A program made the translations under genes and the position numbers. From assembly GCF_019134595.1 (NCBI RefSeq), contig NZ_CP077771.1, positions 558,001 to 622,000 on the forward strand: a DNA stretch of 64,000 nucleotides, given 5' to 3'. A model generated the notes under the pieces. That model ran no database searches and had not been told where the DNA came from. It was given only the letters and a program-made list of their open reading frames with translations. This document shows, piece after piece, positions 28,382-37,699 of the stretch; positions within the stretch are counted from its first letter, which is position 1; every line of letters starts with the position of its first letter. Source of the stretch: Pseudoalteromonas shioyasakiensis. GTDB taxonomy: Bacteria > Pseudomonadota > Gammaproteobacteria > Enterobacterales > Alteromonadaceae.

Positions 28382-31309
28382 ATGTTTCGTCAGTTATCAA
28401 TTGCTGTAGCAATCAGTGCTGTGCTGTGCCCAGTACAAACTGTGTATGCTCAAAACGACCAACAATCAGAAAAAATTGAACGAGTAGAAGTAACAGGATC
28501 ACGAATTAAAGGGGTTGATTTAGAAGGAACCATCCCGCTTACCGTGCTTGACCAAGATGCTATCAAGCGCTCAGGAGCGAACACCATTCATGAGTTATTA
28601 AAAGATTTATCTGTATTCAAAGGCGGATCAGGTACCTTTTCGACATCTGAAAGCGGTGGTACATCAACCTCAACGCCAGCGGGTCAATCTGCTGCAAGCC
28701 TACGTGGTATGGGGCCCTCAGCTACATTAACACTGATTAATGGGCGGCGTGTAGCACCTAGCTCGTTCGCAGCAGGCACTGAAAACTTTGTCGATGTGAA
28801 CTCAATTCCACTTGCTGCAATCGAGCGCATTGATATTTTAGCCACTGGCGCATCAGCAATTTATGGTGCTGATGCTGTCGCTGGTGTTATTAACTATATT
28901 CTCAAAGATGACTATCAAGGAGCTGAAGTAAATACTTCTTACACCAATAGTTTTGACAGTCATGACGAAGCTAAAAAGCAGCTTAACTTAGTCTACGGAA
29001 CCAATATCGGTGAAAGTAATTTAACGGTATTTGCTGATATATACGACCGCAATGCCTTTAAAGCAACCGACAGAAGTTATACCGCAACACCTAATCTAGT
29101 GAATGGTTACTCATATTTACCGAAGCTTGAGAACTCACCAAACATTTATTATTACAGCAGTCGAGATGGCAATGAACTACCAGCGCCAAACTGTAAAACA
29201 GAGCTTGTCACGACTGAGTATGGTGAGCAAATTTGTGCTTACTATGCAAACCAAGATGATTACCTAGAAACCCCATTTGAAAGCCTTTCAACTGGCTTTA
29301 TGTTTAACAGCACCTTAGGTGATTTAGATTGGCATACCGATTTCTTCTATAGCCAAACTAAATCAAAAGCCTATTCATCACCTGCACCAATCAATCAAAT
29401 AAACGACGATGATGGTCCGTTTATCATAGAAGATGCGCTATTCATTTATGATAACGCTGATGGTAGTAACGACTTAATGGACCAGCTTTATATTGATCCA
29501 TTTACCACTCAAGCGGGTCGAGAAGTGTATGGCTTTGCATTTGATGCACGTTTTAATTCACCACGTACTGTCGAAGTTGAAACTAAAAACTTTCGCTTAG
29601 TCAGTAGCCTAGGCGGTTACATTGGTGATTGGAGTTGGGAGTCAGGGGTAACATTTTCTCGTTCTAAGTCAGAGCAAGAAGCGATTGATGGTATTTACAA
29701 CCGCTACCAATTTCATTCTGCAATCACTGGTGAATTATGCTCCGACGGATCATTAGCTACATACGATGGAACACAGCTCAATTGTTCGCAAGGTCAGTTA
29801 ATGCCATTCTACAACCCTTTTTTACAGGGTGATGCTAATAATGATGCAGTGCTTGATCTTGCAAAGGCAAACCCAAGCAGAAGCGGTGAAAGTACAGTAT
29901 ACGGTTGGGATTTAAACTTTAATGGCGATTTATTTACGTTTAATGAGCTACCCATTTATGCTGCATTTGGTATTGAGGCTCGCCGAGAAGAGTTAAAAGA
30001 TATCCCGTCTTTAGACTCACAAGCGCGTGCTGAAAATGGTTATTTAGTTGATGTTTTTGGTTTTGGCTCGAGCTTATCAGAAGCAGACCGTACGCAATAT
30101 GCTGCATTTGTAGAATTGAATATGCCAGTTACTGAACAGCTAGAACTGCAACTTGCTGGTCGTTACGATCATTACGATGACTTTGGTGGAACGTTTAACC
30201 CTAAAGTGGGTTTAAGCTACCGCCCTTCAGATTCTCTGATCATTAGAAGCTCTTGGTCAACGTCGTTTAGAGCACCGTCATTAACTCAAGCTGGCGTAAA
30301 ATTACGTACCACACAATCAAGCTTTGATTGCGGCGCAAATCAGGCTGTAGCAGATTTATACTGTATGGGTGATGGTACAGAAGTCAGTGTTAACAGCCTA
30401 GAACTTGGTAATCAAGCACTCAAAGCCGAGGAATCTGAAGCACTCAGCATTGGCTTTGCATGGAGCCCATCTGTAAATACCAACCTTACTGTCGATTATT
30501 GGCATTTTGATCATGAACAAGTTATCGATACCAACATGACTGCAGTGCTAGATAGAGCAATCACGGATGCTTCTCTTCGTCACTGTGGTTTAGTACCACA
30601 AGGCCAACAAGGTATTTCGTACGAACAGCAGCTGTGTGAAGTAACCGATAATGCAGGCCTTAATATCGAGAGTGATGGCGCCAATCTCTCAGAGATCCTA
30701 ACAAACTATATTAGTGAATTTGACCCGCGAGAAGATGAGCTATTCCTGCCACTATTTAGAGATCATGTTATTCCACTTGAAAATACAGGCACACAAACCT
30801 TAGCGGGTATCGACTTTAAGTTCGATCATCGTTTTCTCTTTGCACAAGGTAATTTAACGCTCGCTTTTGATGGTACACACTATTTAGAGTTTGAGAGAAA
30901 TAAACCAGGTTCAGATGCAATCGAAAAGCTAATCGGCACTTATCGCTACTCTGAAAATGTAGGCAGATTCTCTATCGATTGGGATGCCGAGAGTTATTAC
31001 ATAAATCTAGGTGCCAATTATACCAGTAGCTATGAGGATGATATTGAAGGGATGCGTGGCCGTGAAATAGATGAGTTAGAAGAACTTGGCGAGCTTAATG
31101 ATGAGTTGAAGCGTGATGTTGATGACTGGCTAGTATGGGATTTATCAGCCGGATATTTTATCAATGATGCATTATCAATCCGTGCTCGTATCGATAATAT
31201 CTTCGATAAAGAACCGCCTAAACTATATGGTTCAAGCCGAGGTTTTGATTCTATAAACCATAATGCTTATGGCAGTCGCTATACGTTAAGTTTGAGCTAT
31301 CGCTTTTAG
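28382..31309 (+). CDS. TonB-dependent receptor of the cyanophycin locus
   Basis: 975 residues. A signal peptide (MFRQLSIAVAISAVLCP... to VYA) precedes a TonB box region (ERVEVTGSRIKG) and a plug with SLRGMGPSATLTLINGRRVAPS, DVNSIPLAAIERIDILATGASAIYG and AVAGVINYIL. A barrel follows with LQLAGRYDHYDDFGGTFNPKVGL and a C-terminal aromatic (LSLSYRF). It would bring peptides released by the cyanophycinase across the outer membrane. Its partners (permease and dipeptidase) follow on the same strand. The ligand is inferred from these neighbours. Confidence 0.92.
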   Translation: MFRQLSIAVAISAVLCPVQTVYAQNDQQSEKIERVEVTGSRIKGVDLEGTIPLTVLDQDAIKRSGANTIHELLKDLSVFKGGSGTFSTSESGGTSTSTPAGQSAASLRGMGPSATLTLINGRRVAPSSFAAGTENFVDVNSIPLAAIERIDILATGASAIYGADAVAGVINYILKDDYQGAEVNTSYTNSFDSHDEAKKQLNLVYGTNIGESNLTVFADIYDRNAFKATDRSYTATPNLVNGYSYLPKLENSPNIYYYSSRDGNELPAPNCKTELVTTEYGEQICAYYANQDDYLETPFESLSTGFMFNSTLGDLDWHTDFFYSQTKSKAYSSPAPINQINDDDGPFIIEDALFIYDNADGSNDLMDQLYIDPFTTQAGREVYGFAFDARFNSPRTVEVETKNFRLVSSLGGYIGDWSWESGVTFSRSKSEQEAIDGIYNRYQFHSAITGELCSDGSLATYDGTQLNCSQGQLMPFYNPFLQGDANNDAVLDLAKANPSRSGESTVYGWDLNFNGDLFTFNELPIYAAFGIEARREELKDIPSLDSQARAENGYLVDVFGFGSSLSEADRTQYAAFVELNMPVTEQLELQLAGRYDHYDDFGGTFNPKVGLSYRPSDSLIIRSSWSTSFRAPSLTQAGVKLRTTQSSFDCGANQAVADLYCMGDGTEVSVNSLELGNQALKAEESEALSIGFAWSPSVNTNLTVDYWHFDHEQVIDTNMTAVLDRAITDASLRHCGLVPQGQQGISYEQQLCEVTDNAGLNIESDGANLSEILTNYISEFDPREDELFLPLFRDHVIPLENTGTQTLAGIDFKFDHRFLFAQGNLTLAFDGTHYLEFERNKPGSDAIEKLIGTYRYSENVGRFSIDWDAESYYINLGANYTSSYEDDIEGMRGREIDELEELGELNDELKRDVDDWLVWDLSAGYFINDALSIRARIDNIFDKEPPKLYGSSRGFDSINHNAYGSRYTLSLSYRF

Positions 31310-31316
31310 CAAGGTA

Positions 31317-31337
31317 TGGGCGGTTAAATACCGCCCA
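31317..31337 (+). terminator. Hairpin after the receptor gene
   Basis: TGGGCGGT-TAAAT-ACCGCCCA, 8-bp perfect arms, 8 bp after the receptor stop, without a T run. It may be a partial terminator or mRNA-stabilising stem that lowers permease expression relative to the receptor. A second stem (AGCAAGG / CCTTGCT, 31399-31421) precedes the permease. Confidence 0.5.
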
Positions 31338-31454
31338 CAATATGCAATTCATTAAACAATACGACTCAATCTTACTACACTCAGTGTTTTTCTTTATTAG
31401 CAAGGGATACAATACCTTGCTTATCTAAAAACCCGAATTAACTTAAGTGATTTT

Positions 31455-32864
31455 ATGAAAAACAAACAGTTTGCGATGCCTGATGCCAGCATCATTTTGT
31501 TGTGCGTCGCCGTTATCGCCTATTTTGCCAGTTTATTTATCACCCCCGGTGTCTTTAATGCCGAAAAAGACAGTCATAGTGTTGAGTTATCTCAATATCA
31601 AACAGTTTCTGACCATACCCCGCCAGCGCTTTTTGCAGAAGGTGGCGAAATTGGCCTAGCTAATGTCTTATTTGAAGGGTTAGTGTCTGGTGATAAGTAT
31701 GGCGCAGCGATTGGTGTAATGGCGTTTATTTTAATCACTGGCGGCGCGTTTGGGATTATCTTAAAAACCGGTGCGATAAATAACGGCATAATGGCACTGA
31801 TCAATAAAACACAACATATTGAGTGGGTATTCATTCCTTTATTGTTCGTGCTTTTCTCTTTAGGTGGTGCGGTTTTCGGCATGGGTGAAGAAGCTATCGC
31901 CTTTTGTATTGTATTATTCCCGATTATGAAGCAACTTGGCTATGACGCAAAAGTAACGGTATTAACAACCTATGTTGCTACACAAATTGGCTTTGCCACC
32001 TCATGGATGAACCCATTTAGCATTGCCATAGCTCAATCAATTGCTGAAATTCCCGTTTTTTCTGGCGCAGGGTTCAGAATGGTTGCTTGGTTTGTTTTTA
32101 CTTCATTTGGTCTTGTATTCACCATTCGCTATGCCAATTCTATCAGAGCAACTAAACAACACTCTAACCAACACAAAGACAGCACAATAAGTTTAGATAA
32201 TGCAGATAAACTAATCTTAATGACTTTTATTGCTGGCATTGTTTGGGTTATTTGGGGTGTGATGGCTAGGCAATATTATATTCCTGAATTAGCAGCGCAA
32301 TTCTTTTGCCTAGGTATTGCTTGTGCTGTAATTGCCAGCCTATTCAAAAAACAAACTGCCAATGAAAGCGCAAATGCATTTAAAGAAGGTGCCCAAGAGC
32401 TCCTACCTGCAGCGCTTTTAGTGGCACTTGCTAAAGGGGTTATTTTAATACTTGGCGGTAGCGACTTAACATCGCCTTCAACTTTAAATACTTTGCTGTA
32501 CTATAGCGCCACCAGCATCTCAGTTGTGCCCGATTATATTGCAGCTTGGGGCATGCTATTATTTCAAAGTGTCTTTAACTTCTTTGTTTCGGCAGGCTCT
32601 GGACAAGCAGCCATAACAATGCCGCTAATGTCACCGCTCGGTGATTTGTTAAATATCTCACGTCAAATTGTGGTGTTGGCATTTCAGTTGGGTGATGGTT
32701 TAACGAATATTTTTATTCCTACTTCTGCTAGTCTCATTGGCTGTTTAGGGATTGTTAAATTAGATTGGAGTGAATGGGCACGTTTTATTTGGCGCTTCAC
32801 TTTAGCTTTGTTTGGCCTTGCCAGTGGCTTTATTTTCCTCGCACACTTTATTAACTATCAGTAA
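31455..32864 (+). CDS. YfcC-family inner-membrane permease
   Basis: 469 residues with about twelve transmembrane segments of the YfcC/DcuC-like family. Typical stretches are FGMGEEAIAFCIVLFPIMK, SWMNPFSIAIAQSIAEIPVFSGAGFRM and FVSAGSGQAAITMPLMSPLGD. The family is annotated as putative basic amino acid or C4-dicarboxylate carriers; its position between the receptor and isoaspartyl dipeptidase genes suggests uptake of beta-Asp-Arg. The dipeptidase gene follows after 11 bp. A second family member occurs in this window at 50249-51655, also beside a peptidase. Confidence 0.88.
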   Translation: MKNKQFAMPDASIILLCVAVIAYFASLFITPGVFNAEKDSHSVELSQYQTVSDHTPPALFAEGGEIGLANVLFEGLVSGDKYGAAIGVMAFILITGGAFGIILKTGAINNGIMALINKTQHIEWVFIPLLFVLFSLGGAVFGMGEEAIAFCIVLFPIMKQLGYDAKVTVLTTYVATQIGFATSWMNPFSIAIAQSIAEIPVFSGAGFRMVAWFVFTSFGLVFTIRYANSIRATKQHSNQHKDSTISLDNADKLILMTFIAGIVWVIWGVMARQYYIPELAAQFFCLGIACAVIASLFKKQTANESANAFKEGAQELLPAALLVALAKGVILILGGSDLTSPSTLNTLLYYSATSISVVPDYIAAWGMLLFQSVFNFFVSAGSGQAAITMPLMSPLGDLLNISRQIVVLAFQLGDGLTNIFIPTSASLIGCLGIVKLDWSEWARFIWRFTLALFGLASGFIFLAHFINYQ

Positions 32865-32875
32865 AAGATTTAATT

Positions 32876-34042
32876 ATGTTAACACTTATAAAAGGCGCAG
32901 ACGTTTTCGCCCCCTCACCTTTAGGCATTCAAGATGTTCTTATTGCTGGCGGAAAAATAGTTGATATACAGCCTGAAATCACTATCGATACTTATCAGGA
33001 GATTACCACGGTCGATGGCACTCATTGTATTTTGGCCCCGGGGTTTGTAGATTCACTTGTTCATATAACTGGCGGTGGCGGCGAAGCTGGCTTTGCAAGT
33101 AGAACACCAGAAATGAACCTGACTGATGCAACACTGCATGGTACAACAACCGTTATAGCAGCCCTTGGCACTGACTCAAGTAGCCGAACTCATAGTAACC
33201 TGATTGCTAAAGCAAAAGAGCTAAAAGAGCTTGGGCTCAACGTTTTTTGCCATTCGGGCTCATATCATTTACCTGCGAAAACACTGACAGGCTCAATCAC
33301 CAGCGACTTAATGTACATAGATGAGTTTATTGGCGTGGGAGAAGTGGCTATATCGGATCATCGTAGTAGCCAACCCACAGTGCAACAGTTGGCCGAACTG
33401 GCTGCTGAGGCAAAAGTGGCTGGCATGTTAAGTGGTAAAAAAGGCACTGTCAGCATTCATGTTGGTCCTGTTGATACACATTTATCGTTATTGCATGAGG
33501 TTGATAAACTAACCGATATTTCACTGGCACAATTTTACCCAACTCACATGAATCGAAATATCGACTTACTCAATGCTGGGGTAGAGTTTTGTAAAGCCGG
33601 TGGCACTATCGATTTTACAACAAGTACAACAGAGTATGACCTTGCGCATGGTGAATACTCTGCCGCACACGCCCTTGCTTATTGCCTTGAGAATAAAGTC
33701 GACCCAGCAAAACTAACCATGAGCTCTGATGGCCATGCAAGCCTCCCGATTTTTGACAAAAGCTATAACCTGCTCGGCCTTGAAGTAGGCAAAGAGTCCA
33801 CATTGCATGGCTCGTTTGTCGAAGCAGTGCAAAAATTTAATGTTTCGATTGAACACGCTTTAATGGCGATTACATCAAACCCTGCACAAATACTGGGTAT
33901 AAATAAAGGTGTAATTAAGCAAAATGCAGATGCCGATCTTGTGTTACTTAATAAAACAACGCTTGCGCCAACAGAATGTTGGTCAAAGGGTGTTCATATG
34001 GTAAGCAAAGGTAAAGCCCTTATTAAAGGCGCCTTTGAATAA
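32876..34042 (+). CDS. iadA: Isoaspartyl dipeptidase (beta-aspartyl dipeptidase), with an altered metal motif
   Basis: 388 residues of the amidohydrolase superfamily, cleaving beta-Asp-X dipeptides in the cytoplasm. Family landmarks are HITGGGGEAGFASRTPEM, SGSYHLPAKTLTGS, AISDHRSSQP, IHVGP, PTHMNRN, and SSDGHAS with the catalytic Asp. Two points stand out. The first HxH motif of the metal site, normally DxHVH, reads DSLVH here, so the first His is Leu (CTT at about 33055). The bridging lysine of E. coli IadA falls at GVGEVAISDH, where a Glu is found, as I recall for some other homologues. The other ligands are kept. It is the last gene of the likely cyanophycin operon. Confidence 0.88.
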   Translation: MLTLIKGADVFAPSPLGIQDVLIAGGKIVDIQPEITIDTYQEITTVDGTHCILAPGFVDSLVHITGGGGEAGFASRTPEMNLTDATLHGTTTVIAALGTDSSSRTHSNLIAKAKELKELGLNVFCHSGSYHLPAKTLTGSITSDLMYIDEFIGVGEVAISDHRSSQPTVQQLAELAAEAKVAGMLSGKKGTVSIHVGPVDTHLSLLHEVDKLTDISLAQFYPTHMNRNIDLLNAGVEFCKAGGTIDFTTSTTEYDLAHGEYSAAHALAYCLENKVDPAKLTMSSDGHASLPIFDKSYNLLGLEVGKESTLHGSFVEAVQKFNVSIEHALMAITSNPAQILGINKGVIKQNADADLVLLNKTTLAPTECWSKGVHMVSKGKALIKGAFE

Positions 34043-34059
34043 GGCCGCAATCGCGGCCT
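34042..34059. terminator. Hairpin between convergent iadA and CNNM genes
   Basis: AGGCCGC-AATC-GCGGCCT, 7-bp perfect GC-rich arms, lying between the two convergent stop codons and touching both. There is no clear T run, so termination would be imperfect. Confidence 0.55.
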
Positions 34060-35344
34060 AAACAGTATCCGAAATTCGAGTAACAAGTAGTTGCTCGACT
34101 TTCACTCCTTCAACATCGACAACCTCAAACTTATAGCCAGCATAGTTTATAAACTCTGCGCGTTTAGGCAGGCGTTTCATGGTGTAGATCAAAAACCCTG
34201 CGACTGTTTCGTAATGAGATTGTTCAGGGAATTCTTCAATTTCAAGGACTTTAGCAAGCTCAACCACAGGTGTTAAACCATCAACTAACCAAGATGAATT
34301 ATCACGTTGAATAATTAACTCTTCACCCTGGTGGCTAATTAAGTCGCCCATAAACCCTTTCATTAAATCTTTAACAGTAACTATACCTACCATTAGCGCG
34401 TACTCATTAACCACTACGGCAAACGGCTCTGCCGCTTTTTTGAAAGTATTTAGCGCCTCTGAAAGACTCAATGTTTCTGGGAGATAAAAAATATCTTGGC
34501 TTATTAATTCTTTATCGATTTCAGCGGTTTGCCCTTTTAGCACCTTGCGAAGGATATCTTTTGATTCAACCGAGCCAATTAATTTATCTAAACTACCATC
34601 ACACACTAAAAAGTGATTATGAGGGTGCTCAATAATTTTGGTTGCAACTTCTTGAGCATCAGCCTTTACATCAAAAAACACAATTTGATCGCGAGGAGTC
34701 ATCACACTCGATAAAAAACGTGCCTCTAAATCAAATACATTGCCAATTAGCTCATATTCTTGTTGCTGTAAGCTGCCGTACTCTGCCCCTGCATCCATCA
34801 TCGCAACGATGTCTTCTGTGGTGACAATATCTTCTCGTTCAGCGGGTACTTTAAACGCGCGTAAAACCAAATTAGTTATACCATTAAAGAATACAACAAA
34901 AGGAGTGAGCGCAAAGGTCACCCAGCGCATAATGGACACCACGTTTACCGCAACCGCCTCTGGCATAATCATGGCTAACCGTTTAGGTAATAAATCAGCA
35001 AATAGAATAAACAAAGAGGTAATACTCAAAAACGAAATTAAAAAGCTGATTTGGCTCAGTAACGGGCCTTGATAAATCATGCCTAAGATTTGTTCTATGT
35101 AAGGAGATAAGGCTTGCTCACCAACAATACCACCTAAAATGGCAATAGCGTTCAAGGCAATTTGTATCATGGCAAAAAATGCCCCAGGTTGCTCTTGCAA
35201 GCTAAGCACTGCTTGGGCTTTTTTATTACCCTCGTCCACCATCACTCGTAATTTGATCTTACGAGATGCCGCAATCGCAATTTCGCTCATTGCAAACAAT
35301 GCACTGATCAAAATTAAAATCATGATAATGAGTAAATCACTCAT
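34058..35344 (-). CDS. CNNM/CorC-HlyC family membrane protein with CBS domains
   Basis: 428 residues. A DUF21 (CNNM) transmembrane domain with about four helices (1-190) starts ISALFAMSEIAIAASRKIKLRVM. Two CBS domains follow (about 205-330; MTPRDQIVFFD, VVNEYALMVGIVTVKDLMKG). A C-terminal CorC_HlyC domain (about 345-425) has WLVDGLTPVVELAKVL and GYKFEVVDVEG. These proteins are linked to magnesium or other cation export. AGGAG lies 6 bp before the ATG. It is a single-gene unit. Confidence 0.88.
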   Translation of the reverse strand: MSDLLIIMILILISALFAMSEIAIAASRKIKLRVMVDEGNKKAQAVLSLQEQPGAFFAMIQIALNAIAILGGIVGEQALSPYIEQILGMIYQGPLLSQISFLISFLSITSLFILFADLLPKRLAMIMPEAVAVNVVSIMRWVTFALTPFVVFFNGITNLVLRAFKVPAEREDIVTTEDIVAMMDAGAEYGSLQQQEYELIGNVFDLEARFLSSVMTPRDQIVFFDVKADAQEVATKIIEHPHNHFLVCDGSLDKLIGSVESKDILRKVLKGQTAEIDKELISQDIFYLPETLSLSEALNTFKKAAEPFAVVVNEYALMVGIVTVKDLMKGFMGDLISHQGEELIIQRDNSSWLVDGLTPVVELAKVLEIEEFPEQSHYETVAGFLIYTMKRLPKRAEFINYAGYKFEVVDVEGVKVEQLLVTRISDTV

Positions 35345-35483
35345 TGTAGCTCCTAATAATTAAGCGCATTCAGAGTGTTGAATGCAAACAACTTTTTGCT
35401 CGTTTAGGCTACATAGAGTTTGGCGAGAATGGACAAAAAGCAGCTGATTATAGCCACTTTGTAGTAATCAACAAGTGCTATTT

Positions 35484-36176
35484 TTAATCGTTAGCAGCAA
35501 AGCCTTTATTTAATTTTTCAAGAGTCACAGGATTGATATTTTTATTGCAGGCAAAGAATAACTGAGGTGTGCCAACGGGCAGTTTTAATATCGGTTTTAA
35601 ATTCTCAAGGGTATTGTCATTATCGCGCTCATATTTAAATTGTTCATCGCTGAGGATAACTAAATCGATACTTGAGCGTCTGCTTTTAAGTACATCATAA
35701 ATGTTGTCAAAACTATCAAGTAAGATCAGCTGATTACGTTCATCAAAGCCGTTTTCTTTTAAGTAAATATGTGAATAGTTATTTTTTAATACTGCAATTC
35801 GGTACTTTTTAGCTTCGTCTATGCTCGCTATTTTTAATTGCTCAGATTTAAACGAATAGAACGACGCCGAAAAACCACCTATTTGCGCTATCCAAGTAAA
35901 TTTATCTTCACGTGCCGGAAGCCTTGCCATAGAAAAGATGCAGGTATTGCTATCACGCAATGCAGCATTATACGAAATTGACCAAGAATTTACTGACAGC
36001 TTATAATCCACGCCACTTTTTTCTAAACCTGATTTAACTTTATCAACCACAGTGCCAGTTAATACGCCATTTTCATCTAGGTATTGAAAATTAGGGAAAT
36101 TTTCGGTCACCACAGTGATCGCTGCAAAACAAGGTTGCAGAAAAAGCAGCAATGACAGGGTTAGAATTGTGCGCAT
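35484..36176 (-). CDS. Periplasmic amino-acid-binding-like protein (SBP_bac_3 fold)
   Basis: About 230 residues. A signal peptide (MRTILTLSLLLFLQPCFA) precedes a type 2 binding-protein domain with VTENFPNFQYLDENGVLTGTVVDKV, NSCIFS-like hinge (SNTCIFSMARLPARE) and the second lobe KSRRSSIDLVILSD. Such solitary short family members, with no ABC permease nearby, are common in Alteromonadales and their role is unknown. A start five codons upstream is open; the ATG at 36176 gives the better signal peptide. Confidence 0.75.
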   Translation of the reverse strand: MRTILTLSLLLFLQPCFAAITVVTENFPNFQYLDENGVLTGTVVDKVKSGLEKSGVDYKLSVNSWSISYNAALRDSNTCIFSMARLPAREDKFTWIAQIGGFSASFYSFKSEQLKIASIDEAKKYRIAVLKNNYSHIYLKENGFDERNQLILLDSFDNIYDVLKSRRSSIDLVILSDEQFKYERDNDNTLENLKPILKLPVGTPQLFFACNKNINPVTLEKLNKGFAAND

Positions 36177-36300
36177 AATGAGCAATACCAAATAAATTAT
36201 AATTATTTTTTATAATAATATAGCTCGAAGTTGCAGATATTGAAATATTATTTAGTAAAAAGGAATGAGCGGAAACTGGGTGTTTCCGCTCTAGAGTCAA

Positions 36301-37410
36301 TTACTTATTCATTGCATTAATTAAAAACGCTGAGATTTTAGCGCCTTCTCTTAGTGTTGTTTCAGAACTTGTCTGACCGATTAATGAGCTGTCGGTAAAT
36401 GGCGCAATTTCCATCATGTCAGCACCAGTAATTGGGAATTCATCAGCTAATGCAACTAGAATGTCTAATGCATGCTGAGGTGTTAAACCACCTGCTTCTG
36501 GTGTTCCTGTCGCTGAAGCAAAGCTTTCATCAAGTGCATCAATATCAAAGCTCACATAAAGCTCATCAACATTATCTGCTTTTAGCTGCGCAATAACCTC
36601 TTCGGCAACAGCTTTAGCGCCACGTTCGATGATTTCGTGTGCCCAATGTTGTTTAACACCAAACGTGTCTTCCCAGTGTTGCTTAGGCTTTCCACTAGAG
36701 CGAATACCAAATTGAATTAAGTTACGTGGAGCTGGTAAGTACTCAAGAATATGTGTACACCACGAACCAAAGCATAAATCGATACCTAAACGTTCAACTA
36801 GTAAGTCTGTATGAGCATCAAAATGGATGATTGCAGTGCGTTTACCTGCATCACGCTTTGCTTTTAAGTAAGCTTTAGTCAGCGGGTAACTAATTGAATG
36901 GTCGCCACCGATACCAAAAATCCCCTTATCAGGGTAGTTAGCATAAAAACCATCACAGACATCTTCAGTGATAGACAAAGGCGACACATGGTATTCGCTG
37001 TCTTCATCAGCATATAACGCCTTTTGGCAGTTTGTAATGGTCGCATCGTTAAGATATTTATCATGTAATAAATGTGGGATCACACGAACATCGCCTAAAT
37101 CAAAAGCACGTGCTTGTGGTTGTTGATCAATCAAGGTAGAGCGTAAAAATAATGGGCCCCAGTTTGCTCCACGCAAAATACCACCGCCACAATCAGAGCT
37201 AATACCTAAAATTACCGCTTTGTGCTCAGACTCTGCCAGTGTTTCAAGTGACTCTTTCCAAAGCACATCAACATTGTCTGTTTGGCCGTATAATTTTGTA
37301 CGCAGCGCATCTTTACGTTCTTTTGCTGTATTAACTGTAAATACGCCATCGCCAGGAGGACAAAGACACTGACTTAGTTTTTCGTGGAATGCTTTTTGTG
37401 TGTTACTCAT
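36301..37410 (-). CDS. Arginase/agmatinase/formiminoglutamase-family hydrolase
   Basis: 369 residues. The binuclear manganese motifs are complete: GIGGDHSIS, IIHFDAHTDLL and SFDIDALDESFA, with GTPEAGGLT in the substrate loop. It hydrolyses a guanidino group, but whether arginine, agmatine or formiminoglutamate is the substrate cannot be decided; there are no hut genes nearby. The cyanophycin locus 2.3 kb away would supply arginine. The frame is open from 37443; ATG 37410 is chosen because GGAG lies 5 bp before it. A 9-bp-arm palindrome lies just upstream. Confidence 0.85.
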   Translation of the reverse strand: MSNTQKAFHEKLSQCLCPPGDGVFTVNTAKERKDALRTKLYGQTDNVDVLWKESLETLAESEHKAVILGISSDCGGGILRGANWGPLFLRSTLIDQQPQARAFDLGDVRVIPHLLHDKYLNDATITNCQKALYADEDSEYHVSPLSITEDVCDGFYANYPDKGIFGIGGDHSISYPLTKAYLKAKRDAGKRTAIIHFDAHTDLLVERLGIDLCFGSWCTHILEYLPAPRNLIQFGIRSSGKPKQHWEDTFGVKQHWAHEIIERGAKAVAEEVIAQLKADNVDELYVSFDIDALDESFASATGTPEAGGLTPQHALDILVALADEFPITGADMMEIAPFTDSSLIGQTSSETTLREGAKISAFLINAMNK

Positions 37411-37442
37411 CTCTACTCCGCTGATCTTTATCTGCATATTCA

Positions 37443-37465
37443 TGCGTAATTAAAAAAATTACGCA
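37443..37465. promoter_or_regulatory. Palindromic operator candidate before the arginase-family gene
   Basis: Perfect arms TGCGTAATT and AATTACGCA separated by five As, 33 bp upstream of the chosen start. The size and AT-rich centre suit a dimeric regulator. It does not match an ARG box. Confidence 0.6.
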
Positions 37466-37699
37466 ATCAGGTTTGTGTATAGCCTGGATTTTTGAGACTC
37501 AACAATCACTTGCTCAACCAAACCAATAACTCACTGATATTAAATGATTATATTTTTAATGCAGATGAATTTAAACTGCTCTAGTCAAATAAGAGCGCTG
37601 TATTTTGGCAGGTATAACATGCGCGAAAAGAAAGTCAAATTTTGCGGCAACCAAGGCGATTGCCGCTATAGATTTATATTCAAACGAAGTGAATACTCA

